Source: Achromobacter spanius (lineage in GTDB: Bacteria; Pseudomonadota; Gammaproteobacteria; Burkholderiales; Burkholderiaceae_B). Taken from it: 64,000 nucleotides of DNA. This document shows, in pieces, positions 51,772 through 60,479 of the stretch. The notes under the pieces are model-generated. The model was not told the DNA's origin, did not search any database, and saw only the letters and a list, made by a program, of their open reading frames with translations. The position numbers and the translations under genes were made by a program. How positions within the stretch are numbered: position 1 is the first letter of the stretch; each line of letters begins with the position of its first letter. The stretch is taken from the NCBI RefSeq assembly GCF_002812705.1, contig NZ_CP025030.1, positions 992,001-1,056,000 on the forward strand, read 5' to 3'.

Positions 51772-52776
51772 TCAGACGGTCGCGATGGGGTTGACCGGCG
51801 CGCCCACCAGACCGGGCACGTACATGGGTGCGGCGGTCAGGAAAAAAGCGTGTCGGCCATGCTGGCGCAACCATTGCGCCAGCGGGGTCAGGTGCCAAAG
51901 CTCGCCCAGCGGCAGGCCCAGCTTGAACAGGCATTGTTCGTGCAGGGGCAGCAGCGGCCCCGTGCCCGTATCCAGGTGATGGTTGCGCAGTTCCACGGCG
52001 TGGTTGTCGGCGGCGATGGCCGCGATGCGGCTCTCCTTTATCCACGCCAGCAGTTGCGCGTCCGCGCCATCCAGCACGCAGCAACTGGTCTTGAGCCGGT
52101 CTTGTTCGTCGTCGCCCAAGGTCAGCGCCAGATCGGCCAGGCCGGTGTGCAGGCACAGCACGTCGCCCGGGCGAACCTGCACGCCATCGGCCTGCATCAC
52201 GTCCATCAGGTCGCGGTAGGAGACCTTGCGATGCGCGTCGCCAAAGCGGGCGCGCAGGTCCACCATCACGCCACGGCCCTGGATGCCGTGCCGCGCCATC
52301 GGGGCAATGGACAGGTCTTGGGTGCCGGCAAAGTTCTCTGATTGAGGTTCGCTGACGGTAAAGCCGTTGTAGCCGGTGGGCTGCGCGTCACCGGTGCCAT
52401 GTGCGTCGTACATCGATCCCACATGACCCAGCGCGTCCCATTGCGTGGAGTACTGCGGCGACAGGGTGACGCGGTCATCGCTGACAACGTCGGTGGCGCC
52501 GGGCACGTCGCGCGCCAAGGGGTAGCGGTAGACCGGCACGCCATTCTTTTCAGCGGCTTGGATCACCGGGCCCTTGCGGCGCGGGTTGAGCACGGGTGCG
52601 CGCGGCACCGTCAGCGGCAGGCTCAAGGAAAACGACAGGCCGGTCTGAATTTCGGCAACAGCGGCCAAGCGCGCCTGGCTGTCCAGGTAATTAAGGGTGC
52701 CGAGCTGGTCGTCATGCCCGAAGTCCCCCCAATTCGATCCTTCCGGCCGATGCCCGTAGCGGCGTGCTTGATTCAT
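51772..52776 (-). CDS. Cyclase-family (kynurenine-formamidase-like) metal hydrolase
   Basis: 334 aa. The metal-binding region reads TQWDALGHVGSMYDAHG, keeping D and H of the family's DxxxH-type site. GRGVMVDL and VRPGDVLCLHTGLAD are further family marks. It opens lactams or lactones or cleaves formamides; the substrate is unknown. AGGAG ribosome-binding site. It sits 73 bp upstream of the Bug receptor and follows the CoA transferase. Confidence 0.88.
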   Translation of the reverse strand: MNQARRYGHRPEGSNWGDFGHDDQLGTLNYLDSQARLAAVAEIQTGLSFSLSLPLTVPRAPVLNPRRKGPVIQAAEKNGVPVYRYPLARDVPGATDVVSDDRVTLSPQYSTQWDALGHVGSMYDAHGTGDAQPTGYNGFTVSEPQSENFAGTQDLSIAPMARHGIQGRGVMVDLRARFGDAHRKVSYRDLMDVMQADGVQVRPGDVLCLHTGLADLALTLGDDEQDRLKTSCCVLDGADAQLLAWIKESRIAAIAADNHAVELRNHHLDTGTGPLLPLHEQCLFKLGLPLGELWHLTPLAQWLRQHGRHAFFLTAAPMYVPGLVGAPVNPIATV

Positions 52777-52831
52777 GGCTGCTGTCTCCTCGTCCTGTCA
52801 CGGACGAATTTTGCTATCGTTTTGTTACGGC

Positions 52832-54115
52832 TTATTGCACCACAGCGGATTGCATTAATTGCTCGATTTCCTGCTCGGTGTATCCCAGGGTGGACAGTAT
52901 TTTTTCGCTGTGTTCCCCCAAACTGGGCGCGGCGCGGCCGGCGGCGCTGTCGTTGGTGCTGTCGTTGGTGCTGTTTTTCGCGCTTCCGATGGCGTTCTCG
53001 GTGACCGCTTCGGGGGCCTTGCCTTCGCTGGCAGCGGCCTGGCCGGACGCACCGAAATGCGCCCATTGCGCCAGGCCCAGATAGTTGCCCGCCTGCTTGC
53101 TGTGATACGGGCGCATCAGCCCCATGGCTTCCACCTGCGGGTGGTCGAACATGTCTTCCACCGGGCGCACCTCGGCGCAGGGCACGCTCTGGCCAAAGCG
53201 CTCGGCCCATTCACGGGCGGAGGCGCGCGACAAGGCCTGGCGCACCAGCGGCACCAGCACGGCCGCCTGCGCCGCGCGCTTCTTGACGGTGTCGTAGTCG
53301 GGGTGGTCGGCCAGGTCAGGCAGGTCCAGATGGCCGCACAGGGCGCGCCAGAAATGCGGCGTGTTGGCCGACAAATACAGATGGCCTTCGCGCGTGGGAT
53401 GGATGCCCGTGATGCCGCCCGAGCGCATGTCGCGCTCAAGGTGGCGCGGCTCGCCCTCGGCCCACACCAGGCGGGCCGATTGCATGGCCAGCGCGCTACC
53501 CAGCAGCGATACCTCGATGGCCTGGCCCCGCCCCGTCTTCTCGCGCTGGTAAAGCGCCGCCGACACGCTGTTCGAGATCAACGCGGCGCCGTAGTAGTCC
53601 ACCACCGATCCGTACAACACTTCGGGCGGGCCGTCGGCCTTGGCCTGCGCCGCGCACATGCCCGTCATCGATTGCAGCACCTGGTCGTAACCCGCATGGC
53701 GCGCCATGGGGCCGACCGCGCCGTAGCCCGTCATGGCGCAATAGATCAGGCGCGGGTTCACGGCCGACACGGTGGCGAAGTCTATCCGCAGCCGTTCCGG
53801 CACGCCCGGCCGGAAGTTATGGACCAGCACATCGGCCTCACGCACCAGCCGAAGCAGCACCTCGTGGCCGGCCTCGTCCTTCAGGTTCAGGCACAGGCCG
53901 CGCTTGTTGCGGTTGATGCCCAGAAAGGCGCGGCTTTCAGCCGCCAGTGTGGACGGGTACTTGCGCAGGTTGTCGCCTTCGGGCGGCTCCACCTTGATCA
54001 CGTCGGCGCCCATGTCGCCCAGCAGGGCGCAGCCGTAGGGGCCGGCAATGTAGGCGCTCAGGTCCAGCACCTTGATGCCTGCCAGCGGCAGGTTGGCGGG
54101 GGATTCAAATTCCAT
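52832..54115 (-). CDS. CaiB/BaiF (class III) CoA transferase
   Basis: 427 aa from the ATG at 54115; a GTG at 54127 is an alternative. Family start PLAGIKVLDLSAYIAGPYG, then LGDMGADVIKVEPPEGDNLR. The catalytic aspartate falls in GSVVDYYGA. The C-terminal region includes a low-complexity insert NSTNDSTNDS from a tandem 15-bp repeat near 52950-52980. It moves CoA between acids, here likely activating the operon's substrate for the CitE-like lyase. Confidence 0.92.
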   Translation of the reverse strand: MEFESPANLPLAGIKVLDLSAYIAGPYGCALLGDMGADVIKVEPPEGDNLRKYPSTLAAESRAFLGINRNKRGLCLNLKDEAGHEVLLRLVREADVLVHNFRPGVPERLRIDFATVSAVNPRLIYCAMTGYGAVGPMARHAGYDQVLQSMTGMCAAQAKADGPPEVLYGSVVDYYGAALISNSVSAALYQREKTGRGQAIEVSLLGSALAMQSARLVWAEGEPRHLERDMRSGGITGIHPTREGHLYLSANTPHFWRALCGHLDLPDLADHPDYDTVKKRAAQAAVLVPLVRQALSRASAREWAERFGQSVPCAEVRPVEDMFDHPQVEAMGLMRPYHSKQAGNYLGLAQWAHFGASGQAAASEGKAPEAVTENAIGSAKNSTNDSTNDSAAGRAAPSLGEHSEKILSTLGYTEQEIEQLMQSAVVQ

Positions 54116-54151
54116 TTTTTGGTTCACTTAATGTCCATGGCCTGGCGCGCG

Positions 54152-54997
54152 TCAGGCGGCCCGGCCGGCTGCCAGCAGCACATCGCGGGCGCGTTGCACG
54201 AAGGGCGCGTCGATCATCTTTCCGTCCAGCAGGAAGGCGCCCACGCCGTCCTGCTCGCGGCTGGCCGACACAATCCGCTCGGCCTCGGCGACCTCTTCGG
54301 CGCTGAAGCCGAAGACCTCGTTGGCGATGGCGACCTGGCTGGGATGCACGCAGGATTTGCCCAGAAAGCCCAGCGAACGGGCCAGCTTCGCTTCCGCGCG
54401 AAAGCCCTCGGCATCGCGCACGCGGGCATAGGCCGCGTCCATGGCGTACTTGCCCGCGCAACCGGCACCCAGCCGCAAGGGCAGCATCACCGCGCGCAGC
54501 GTTTCGGGCTGGTAACGGTCGATACCCAACGGTTCGAACAGATCGGCCAGGCCCAATTGCAAGCCGGCCACACGCGGATGCGCGGCGGCCAACTCGGCCG
54601 CGCTGGCCAAGGCGCGCGGGGTTTCCACGGTGATAAGGAATTCATTCTGAAAGCCCGCGGCAATGGCTTGGGCGGCGGCCTCGCACAGCGCCGTGGCGCT
54701 TTCCACCTTGGGCAGATTCAGCAGGTCAATCGGCAAGCCGCCCAGCGCGTCCAGGTCGGCGGCAAAGTACGGGGTATCGGCCGCATTCACGCGAACGATA
54801 ATTTTCTTGGGATGTAGCGCCTGCGCCGACGCAAAGCCGGGGGAGGCCAGCCAGTGGGCCAAGGCATCGCGCGCCTCTTGCTTGCGCGTGGGGGCAACAG
54901 CGTCCTCCAGATCGAAGGACAGCGCGTCCGCCTGGCTGGCCATGGCTTTATCGAAGAGGTCCGGGCGCGAACCCGGCACGAATAGCTTGCTTCTCAT
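54152..54997 (-). CDS. CitE/HpcH-like acyl-CoA lyase
   Basis: 281 aa. Starts MRSKLFVPGSRPDLF, typical of CitE-like enzymes; LSFDLEDAV carries the Mg-binding acidic residues, with LPKVES and GKSCVHPSQ further on. AGGAG ribosome-binding site. No CitD/CitF citrate-lyase subunits are nearby, so it acts as a stand-alone (malyl-CoA/citramalyl-CoA-type) lyase together with the CoA transferase. First gene of the operon, divergent from a LysR gene. Confidence 0.92.
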   Translation of the reverse strand: MRSKLFVPGSRPDLFDKAMASQADALSFDLEDAVAPTRKQEARDALAHWLASPGFASAQALHPKKIIVRVNAADTPYFAADLDALGGLPIDLLNLPKVESATALCEAAAQAIAAGFQNEFLITVETPRALASAAELAAAHPRVAGLQLGLADLFEPLGIDRYQPETLRAVMLPLRLGAGCAGKYAMDAAYARVRDAEGFRAEAKLARSLGFLGKSCVHPSQVAIANEVFGFSAEEVAEAERIVSASREQDGVGAFLLDGKMIDAPFVQRARDVLLAAGRAA

Positions 54998-55054
54998 TGG
55001 TGTCTCCTGGTGGCATTGTGGCGCTGCGCCACGGCGTCAGGGGACAGCCAAATT

Positions 55055-55081
55055 ACGATAAGAAGATAGAATATCTATCGT
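55055..55081. promoter_or_regulatory. Nested inverted repeats abutting the LysR start codon
   Basis: ACGATA (55055-55060) pairs with TATCGT (55076-55081). Inside it GATAG (55065-55069) pairs with CTATC (55075-55079). The dyad ends 1 bp before the LysR ATG at 55083. LysR proteins bind such dyads; a regulator bound here would block its own gene while controlling the divergent operon. Confidence 0.65.
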
Positions 55082-55082
55082 T

Positions 55083-55988
55083 ATGAACACCGACTTCCTA
55101 CATACGCTGGCCGCCGTGGGCCAGCATGGCTCCATGGCCGAGGCCGCTCGCCGCCTGGGGTTGACCCATGGCGCCGTGGCGCAACAGGTGCGCAAACTGG
55201 AGCAGGAACTGGGCGTGCCGCTGGTGGCGCGCGCCGGCCGCACGGTGCACCTGACGGCCAAGGCGATTGAACTGATCGGCCCCATGCGCGAGGTCCTGGA
55301 GCGCATCGAGAAGATCCGCTACCTGGCGCGATCCGACGAAATGATGGGAGAGCTGAGGCTGGGCGCCGGCAACACCGCGTTGAATTCCATGGTGCCGGCC
55401 ATCCTGGAACATCTGGTCAGCCGCCACCCGCTGATCAACGTCGAGATTCAGCCGGGGCATTCGGTGCGCTTCTATCCCGCCATTGAAAGCGGCGAACTGG
55501 ATGCCGCCATCGCCCTGGAGGCGCCTTACCCGCTATCCAAAAGCCTGGGCTGGCAGTTGCTGCGCGAAGAACCCTATGTGCTGGCGGCGGCCCCACGCCA
55601 CGCGGGGCGGCATCCGCACAGCCTGCTGACCACCGAGCCGTTCATCCGCTATCAGCGCAGCGACTGGGGCGGCAGCCACGTCGATGACTATCTGCGGCGG
55701 GTGGGCATCACACCGCGTGAACGCTTCGAACTGAACGCCATCGAGTCGATCGCGGTGATGGTCAGCCGCGACCTGGGCGTGGCGATCCTGCCGCAATCGA
55801 CCAACGGCGCGATCGAACGGCTGGGCCTGTTGGCGCTACCGCTGCCCGAACACTGCGAACCGCGCCGCTTCGGGCTGATCTGGTCACGGGTGTCGCCCCG
55901 GCTGGCGCTGATCCGGGCGTTTCGTGACATCGCGGTGGTGGAGTACGCCAAGGTGCAACTACCCGGCGCACCCCGCCCCGGTGCGTGA
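55083..55988 (+). CDS. LysR-family transcriptional regulator
   Basis: 301 aa. Helix-turn-helix: LAAVGQHGSMAEAARRLGLTHGAVAQQVRKLEQELG. The effector domain has LRLGAGNTALNSMVPAILEHL and DAAIALEAPYPLSKSLG. It is divergent from the CitE/CoA-transferase operon and probably controls it. No Shine-Dalgarno sequence is seen because the upstream dyad occupies that position. The last 30 bp overlap the convergent pectate lyase gene. Confidence 0.93.
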   Translation: MNTDFLHTLAAVGQHGSMAEAARRLGLTHGAVAQQVRKLEQELGVPLVARAGRTVHLTAKAIELIGPMREVLERIEKIRYLARSDEMMGELRLGAGNTALNSMVPAILEHLVSRHPLINVEIQPGHSVRFYPAIESGELDAAIALEAPYPLSKSLGWQLLREEPYVLAAAPRHAGRHPHSLLTTEPFIRYQRSDWGGSHVDDYLRRVGITPRERFELNAIESIAVMVSRDLGVAILPQSTNGAIERLGLLALPLPEHCEPRRFGLIWSRVSPRLALIRAFRDIAVVEYAKVQLPGAPRPGA

Positions 55989-57218
55989 CGCCGGCAAAGG
56001 CGTATCGGCCGAGGTATTGCCGGCGAACTTGCGGATCTTCTCGGCCAGTTCCGGTGTTGGCCGCTCATAGCTGTAGCAGTACGGCGGCGTGGGGGCTGAC
56101 TCGGGGCGGTAGTCCTGAAGCACGGGCTTGGCATCGCCCAGGTACAGGTTGTCTTTCAAGCGCAAGAAGGCCTTGTAGTCGCGCGTGTAGCCATGCACGG
56201 CCTTCAATTTTTCATAGGCGCCGCGATCCGATTCGCCGTTGTCCAGCGCGCTGCGTCCGGAGGCGATGGGAATGTAGCGGCAGTAGTTCACATTGATGCC
56301 TTCCACCGTAGGGAAGAATTCCGGCTCGACGCATTTGCGCTTCGTGTCGTTGTTGAAGATGTTTCCTTCGACCAGCGCTTTCGCTTCCAGGCTGAAGCTC
56401 ATGCCGTAGAAGTCCCAGTTTTCAAGCAGGTTGTTGAACAGGTGGAAGGTGCCGAATTGCCCGCGCGGATTGCGCTGCACGGTATTGAAAAAGTAATTGT
56501 GGTGCAGCGTCACGCGGGCAATGGAATCGCGCTCGTAGTTGTGGAACAGGTCTTTGGACGTAATGTTGTTCAGCAGCATGACCTTGTTCGAGTTATGGAA
56601 CTTGGTCCATGAAATCGTGACGTCGGTCGAGCCGTTCTTCACGTTGAGCAGCCGGTCGGACATGCGCGACAGATCCATATGATCCACCCACACGTCGCGG
56701 CTGCCATTGGCCACGTTCACCGCTTGCGTCAGCCGGTTCAGGCGCCCGTCTATCGTCAGATGCGTCAGGATCACGTTCTGGCTGCCATACACGCCCAGGC
56801 CGTCGTCGATCAATGCGACACGCTTGCCGCGTCCATCGATCGTGGTGTTCGACGGCACGCGAAGCTGCTTCTTCAGCACAATCGTCATGTCGGACGCAAA
56901 GCGGATCCACGTGGGTCCTTTCTTGGCTTGCGCCAGCGCGGCGCGCAGCGTGCCCGGCCCCGCGTCCTGGTCGGAGGTGACCTCGATCAACCTGCCGCCC
57001 AAGCCGCCCGTGGCCCGGGCGCCGTAGCCCTCGCGCTGTTGCAAGAGCGACGAAACCCAGGCGCAGCTTGCATCCGGGGTGGCGCACGATTCACTGGCTG
57101 CGGCGGTGCCGCCCGCCAACATGGCGAAGGCCGGAATGGCCCAGGCCAGCAAGCGACGCAACGCCTTCATTCCGGGCTTCGCTCGGGTCTTCGTTTCTGG
57201 CTTCTTTCCAGGCTGCAT
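55959..57218 (-). CDS. PL1-family pectate lyase, exported
   Basis: 419 aa from the ATG at 57218, which has a strong AGGAGG 6 nt upstream. Basic N-terminus, then signal peptide RRLLAWAIPAFAMLAGGTAAAS. The parallel beta-helix signature includes NTTIDGRGKRVALIDDGLGVYGSQNVILTHLTIDG and the family's DVWVDHMDLS. The catalytic region is VQRNPRGQFGTFHLFNN, with the arginine of the RxPR motif. It cleaves polygalacturonate-like chains by beta-elimination. It lies 14 bp downstream of the TPR gene as the last gene of the polysaccharide-export operon, so it may trim a uronic-acid polymer made by the locus rather than plant pectin. Confidence 0.9.
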   Translation of the reverse strand: MQPGKKPETKTRAKPGMKALRRLLAWAIPAFAMLAGGTAAASESCATPDASCAWVSSLLQQREGYGARATGGLGGRLIEVTSDQDAGPGTLRAALAQAKKGPTWIRFASDMTIVLKKQLRVPSNTTIDGRGKRVALIDDGLGVYGSQNVILTHLTIDGRLNRLTQAVNVANGSRDVWVDHMDLSRMSDRLLNVKNGSTDVTISWTKFHNSNKVMLLNNITSKDLFHNYERDSIARVTLHHNYFFNTVQRNPRGQFGTFHLFNNLLENWDFYGMSFSLEAKALVEGNIFNNDTKRKCVEPEFFPTVEGINVNYCRYIPIASGRSALDNGESDRGAYEKLKAVHGYTRDYKAFLRLKDNLYLGDAKPVLQDYRPESAPTPPYCYSYERPTPELAEKIRKFAGNTSADTPLPASRTGAGCAG

Positions 57219-57232
57219 TCGCGCCCTCCTAG

Positions 57233-59194
57233 TCACTGCGCGGAGCGATCCGCGGGCGTCACATGGCGCCAGATGCCGCCGCTTGCGCGCAGGTCTTCCG
57301 GCGGGCCGGCCAGGTGTTCGCGCAGCCGTTCGAAGTAGGCGGCCTTCCAACGCTCCGCATACGCATCGGCGTCTTCACCGGGATTGGCGGCAGGCAGCAT
57401 TTCCAAGGTATAGGCCACGTGGCCGTTTTCCCAGCGCGGCACGTAGAACACCGACGGCACGCCCAGCCGATGCGCCAGGTGCGACGCAAAGCTGGAATAC
57501 GTGACGTCCTGCCCTTCGAAAGTGGTTCGCGGCGCGGCCGGGTTTGCCGCGCCATCGATGGCCAGACACAGCACATAGCCCGAGTTCAGTGCGCGCATGC
57601 AGGCCTTGGCCACCTGCGCCTCGGTCTGGTCGGCGGTGGAAATCAAGGCCGTGGCGTAGCTGCTTTGGGCCACGCTGGGCGCGGTCGCGAGCCAACGCGA
57701 GGGGATGCCCAGCAATTCCAACGCCATCAGCCCGGCATACATGGGGCCGACGTGCGCCGTGGCAACGACCACCCCCCGGCCGGCCGCCAAGAGCGGCGCA
57801 AAAAAGCGTTCGCCGGTGTCCAGCTCGCCCAGCACCTGCATGGCCTCTTCGACGCTGTCCTCGCGGCATTCCAGCCAGTCGAACAGCAGGTGGTCCATCA
57901 TGTGGCCCCAGCGCACCCGGCGCTCCCATTCCACGCGATCAATATCCTTGTCACCGCGCAACGACCACGCCCAGTCCAGACGCGCCTGCGGGATGGGCGC
58001 GGAATCCAGACGCGCTTCCATCTGGCGCACGGCTTCCTGAAAGGTCGCGGGCAGTTGCTCGCTACGTGCCGCGACATACTTGTCGTACAGCGCCTCGGCC
58101 TCTTGCTTGCGGCCCGCCTGCGACAAGGCGCCGATGGTCGAGCGCTGCCACATTCCCTTCTCGGGCGATTTCTCCAGCAGCTTCAGCATCTGCTCGGCGG
58201 CTTCGTCGTACCGCAAGGTGTAGCGCAGCGCGCGCGCATACAGCGCCCGCGTCTGCTCCAGATCCGGCGCCAGTTCAATCGCCTGCGCAAGCGGCGCAAC
58301 GGCCTCTTTGTAGCGGCCGGCGCGCAGCAGGGTTTCGCCGTATAGCGTCAGCAGCCTGACGTCGGCCGGCGACGCGCGCAAGCCCGCCTCGAAGTGCGTC
58401 AGCGCATGCACCTTGCGGTCATCTTCAGTGCTCCGCCGAAGGTGCGACAAGCCGAGCGACGAGCGCAAGGCGGCGCTGTCGTGCCCCGCGCCCAGCGCCG
58501 CATTGCCAAGCTGAATGGCGGCCTCGGCGCGGTCATCGTCCATCAAGGCGCGCACGGCAACGGTCGCCACGCGCTCGTTCGGCAGCTTGTTCGGATCCAG
58601 CGACGCCGCGATGCCTGCCGCATCAGCCGCATCGCCGTTGCGCGAAAAGGCCAGCATCCAGAAGTGCGCTTCGCCGGGGTCCGCGTGCGCGATGTCCAGC
58701 GTGGCGCGGGCGACGTCGGCGGCCTCGGCGACACGGCCGGCCTGCACGCGCAACTGGATCCGCGCGGCATGCATGGCTGCGGATTCCGGCGCCAACGCGC
58801 CGGCGGCGTCGGCCTCGGCAATGGCGCGTTCCCACTGCTCGGTGCGCCCCAACAGGCTGGCCAGCGTGCGGCGTTCATCGGCGCGCAAGGGGTAGGCGGC
58901 AATCAGCACCTCCAGCGCGGCAATGGCTAGCGCAAGCCGGCCTTCCCGCATGTAAGGCGAAACCAGCAAGCGTCGCACATCGCGCCAGCCATCGCTTGCG
59001 CCCACCAGCACCGGCGCAAGCTTGGCCATGTCGCGCGCGGGGTCTTCGGCGTCCAGGATTTCCTTGATGACTTCGCGCAGCCGCGCGGTGGCGTCGGCCT
59101 GCGCGCGGCGCGCCGCGACGGCAGGATTGACAGCCGAAGCACCAGCCGAATCAACCGAATTTTGAACCGGGTTTTCAACCGGGTTTTCAACCAT
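57233..59194 (-). CDS. TPR protein with LpxL-like acyltransferase-fold C-terminus
   Basis: 653 aa. The N-terminus begins with a repeated NPVENPVQN segment from a 12-bp tandem repeat. Residues about 80-380 are helical TPR-like repeats (for example ALYARALRYTLRYDEAAEQMLKLLEKSP). From about 400 it resembles lipid A acyltransferases: VVATAHVGPMYAGLMALELLGIPSRW. The acidic residue of the HX4D/E motif is missing (H481 is followed at +5 by Ala). So the fold may bind a lipid or acceptor without classical catalysis, or use another base. It overlaps the KpsE-like gene by 8 bp. Confidence 0.75.
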   Translation of the reverse strand: MVENPVENPVQNSVDSAGASAVNPAVAARRAQADATARLREVIKEILDAEDPARDMAKLAPVLVGASDGWRDVRRLLVSPYMREGRLALAIAALEVLIAAYPLRADERRTLASLLGRTEQWERAIAEADAAGALAPESAAMHAARIQLRVQAGRVAEAADVARATLDIAHADPGEAHFWMLAFSRNGDAADAAGIAASLDPNKLPNERVATVAVRALMDDDRAEAAIQLGNAALGAGHDSAALRSSLGLSHLRRSTEDDRKVHALTHFEAGLRASPADVRLLTLYGETLLRAGRYKEAVAPLAQAIELAPDLEQTRALYARALRYTLRYDEAAEQMLKLLEKSPEKGMWQRSTIGALSQAGRKQEAEALYDKYVAARSEQLPATFQEAVRQMEARLDSAPIPQARLDWAWSLRGDKDIDRVEWERRVRWGHMMDHLLFDWLECREDSVEEAMQVLGELDTGERFFAPLLAAGRGVVVATAHVGPMYAGLMALELLGIPSRWLATAPSVAQSSYATALISTADQTEAQVAKACMRALNSGYVLCLAIDGAANPAAPRTTFEGQDVTYSSFASHLAHRLGVPSVFYVPRWENGHVAYTLEMLPAANPGEDADAYAERWKAAYFERLREHLAGPPEDLRASGGIWRHVTPADRSAQ

Positions 59195-60479
59195 GTCGCA
59201 GCCCCCTCAACAACGCCATCCCCACACGGGTGATGAACATCAACACGAATCCCAGCGCCAGCGCTTGCAGCAACAAGATGGCAGTGCGCGGGCTGCTCGG
59301 CCGGTCGGTGGGCACCGGTTGCGCAATGATGGACAGGTACCGCTGCAAGCGCAGCGCATCCGTCATGGCCTGCTGGTATGACTGCTGCGCCAGGGTCAGG
59401 TTCGAATCCGCGAAGGCCTGGGTGTTTCTCAGCGCTTCGTAGGATTTAAGCTGCTTCGCTTCGGTGTTGCCCTGGCCGCTCAGGCGACGGCGCACCGACT
59501 CAATCCGCTTCTTCAACGCTACCACCTGCATTTCAGCGGGCTTCAGCATGAAATGGTCTTTGTTGCCCAGCGCACGAATCTTGTCCAGATTGATCTGCGC
59601 GCTGCTCAACTCGGTCTCAAGCTGGCTGGACAGGTTCAGCAGCATCGACACCGTGGCGGTCGGGTCGATGTTGCCGTGCGTGGTGCGCCACGCCGTCAGC
59701 GCCTCGCGGGCGCCAAGCGCCTTTTGCTCGGCAAGCCGCACCGACTCTTCGCTGACCTTGAGCTTGTCGGCCACGCCCTTCTTGTTCATCGAACTGACGA
59801 ATTCCTCGGCCAGCCCGATCAGCGCGCGGGACAAGGTGGCGGCGTCGTCGGGGGAATACGCGCTGACGCGCAACACGTCGATCTGCTCCAGCGCGTTGAA
59901 CGACACGTGCACCGCCCGTTGATAGGCACGGTAAAGATCGTCGTTGCTTGAGTCTTCGGAAAGATGGTTGAGCGGGTCCACGCCCGCATGCACCAGGTAT
60001 TGGCGCAGGCCCACGCGTTGATCAAGCTGCTGCATGGCGTCGCGCGATTTCAGGAAATCGGCCACGGCCCAGCCGTCGACAAAGCCGCCCAGCATGCCGC
60101 CCATGTTGCCGGTGGTGAGCAGGCTTGCCGGCCCGCCTCCGCCGCCTTGCTGACCCGACCCCGCCTGCACGAAGAAGCGCGATTCTGCTTCGTAGCGCGG
60201 CGTGGCGATGATCAGCGCGTAGACCAGGGCGAACGCCACCGGCGCAATCACGATCAGCGCATTGATCCAGCGGTGGCGGCGGCGCTCGCGTATCGACGCC
60301 TGCCGTTCCAGACGGCGGCGTTCGATCTCGGAGCCGCCTTCAGATGCCAAGCTGGCTGTCCTCGAAGCCTCCGAAGACGTCGTCGCCCGCGTTGCCGGAT
60401 TCGTTCCTTGATCGTCTTGGGGGGAACCGGCTGATGCATTGGTCGAGGTCGTCTTCGATCCGGAGGTTGCTTCGTTCAT
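59187..60479 (-). CDS. KpsE/CtrB/BexC-like capsule-export inner-membrane protein
   Basis: 430 aa. The N-terminal 70 residues are a Ser/Thr-rich, then basic cytoplasmic stretch; membrane helix at about 72-90 (WINALIVIAPVAFALVYALII), followed by RYEAESRFFVQ, the family's motif. A large periplasmic coiled coil ends with a second helix at about 405-425 after PVPTDRPSSPRT. It links the ABC transporter to the outer-membrane polysaccharide channel. AAAGG ribosome-binding site supports the 60479 start, even though it lies 140 bp inside the preceding gene. Confidence 0.92.
   Translation of the reverse strand: MNEATSGSKTTSTNASAGSPQDDQGTNPATRATTSSEASRTASLASEGGSEIERRRLERQASIRERRRHRWINALIVIAPVAFALVYALIIATPRYEAESRFFVQAGSGQQGGGGGPASLLTTGNMGGMLGGFVDGWAVADFLKSRDAMQQLDQRVGLRQYLVHAGVDPLNHLSEDSSNDDLYRAYQRAVHVSFNALEQIDVLRVSAYSPDDAATLSRALIGLAEEFVSSMNKKGVADKLKVSEESVRLAEQKALGAREALTAWRTTHGNIDPTATVSMLLNLSSQLETELSSAQINLDKIRALGNKDHFMLKPAEMQVVALKKRIESVRRRLSGQGNTEAKQLKSYEALRNTQAFADSNLTLAQQSYQQAMTDALRLQRYLSIIAQPVPTDRPSSPRTAILLLQALALGFVLMFITRVGMALLRGLRHG

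Noticed and set aside
52859..54817. 652-codon plus-strand frame opposite the CoA transferase and CitE-like genes
   Set aside because: Antisense shadow; the minus-strand products are clearly recognisable.
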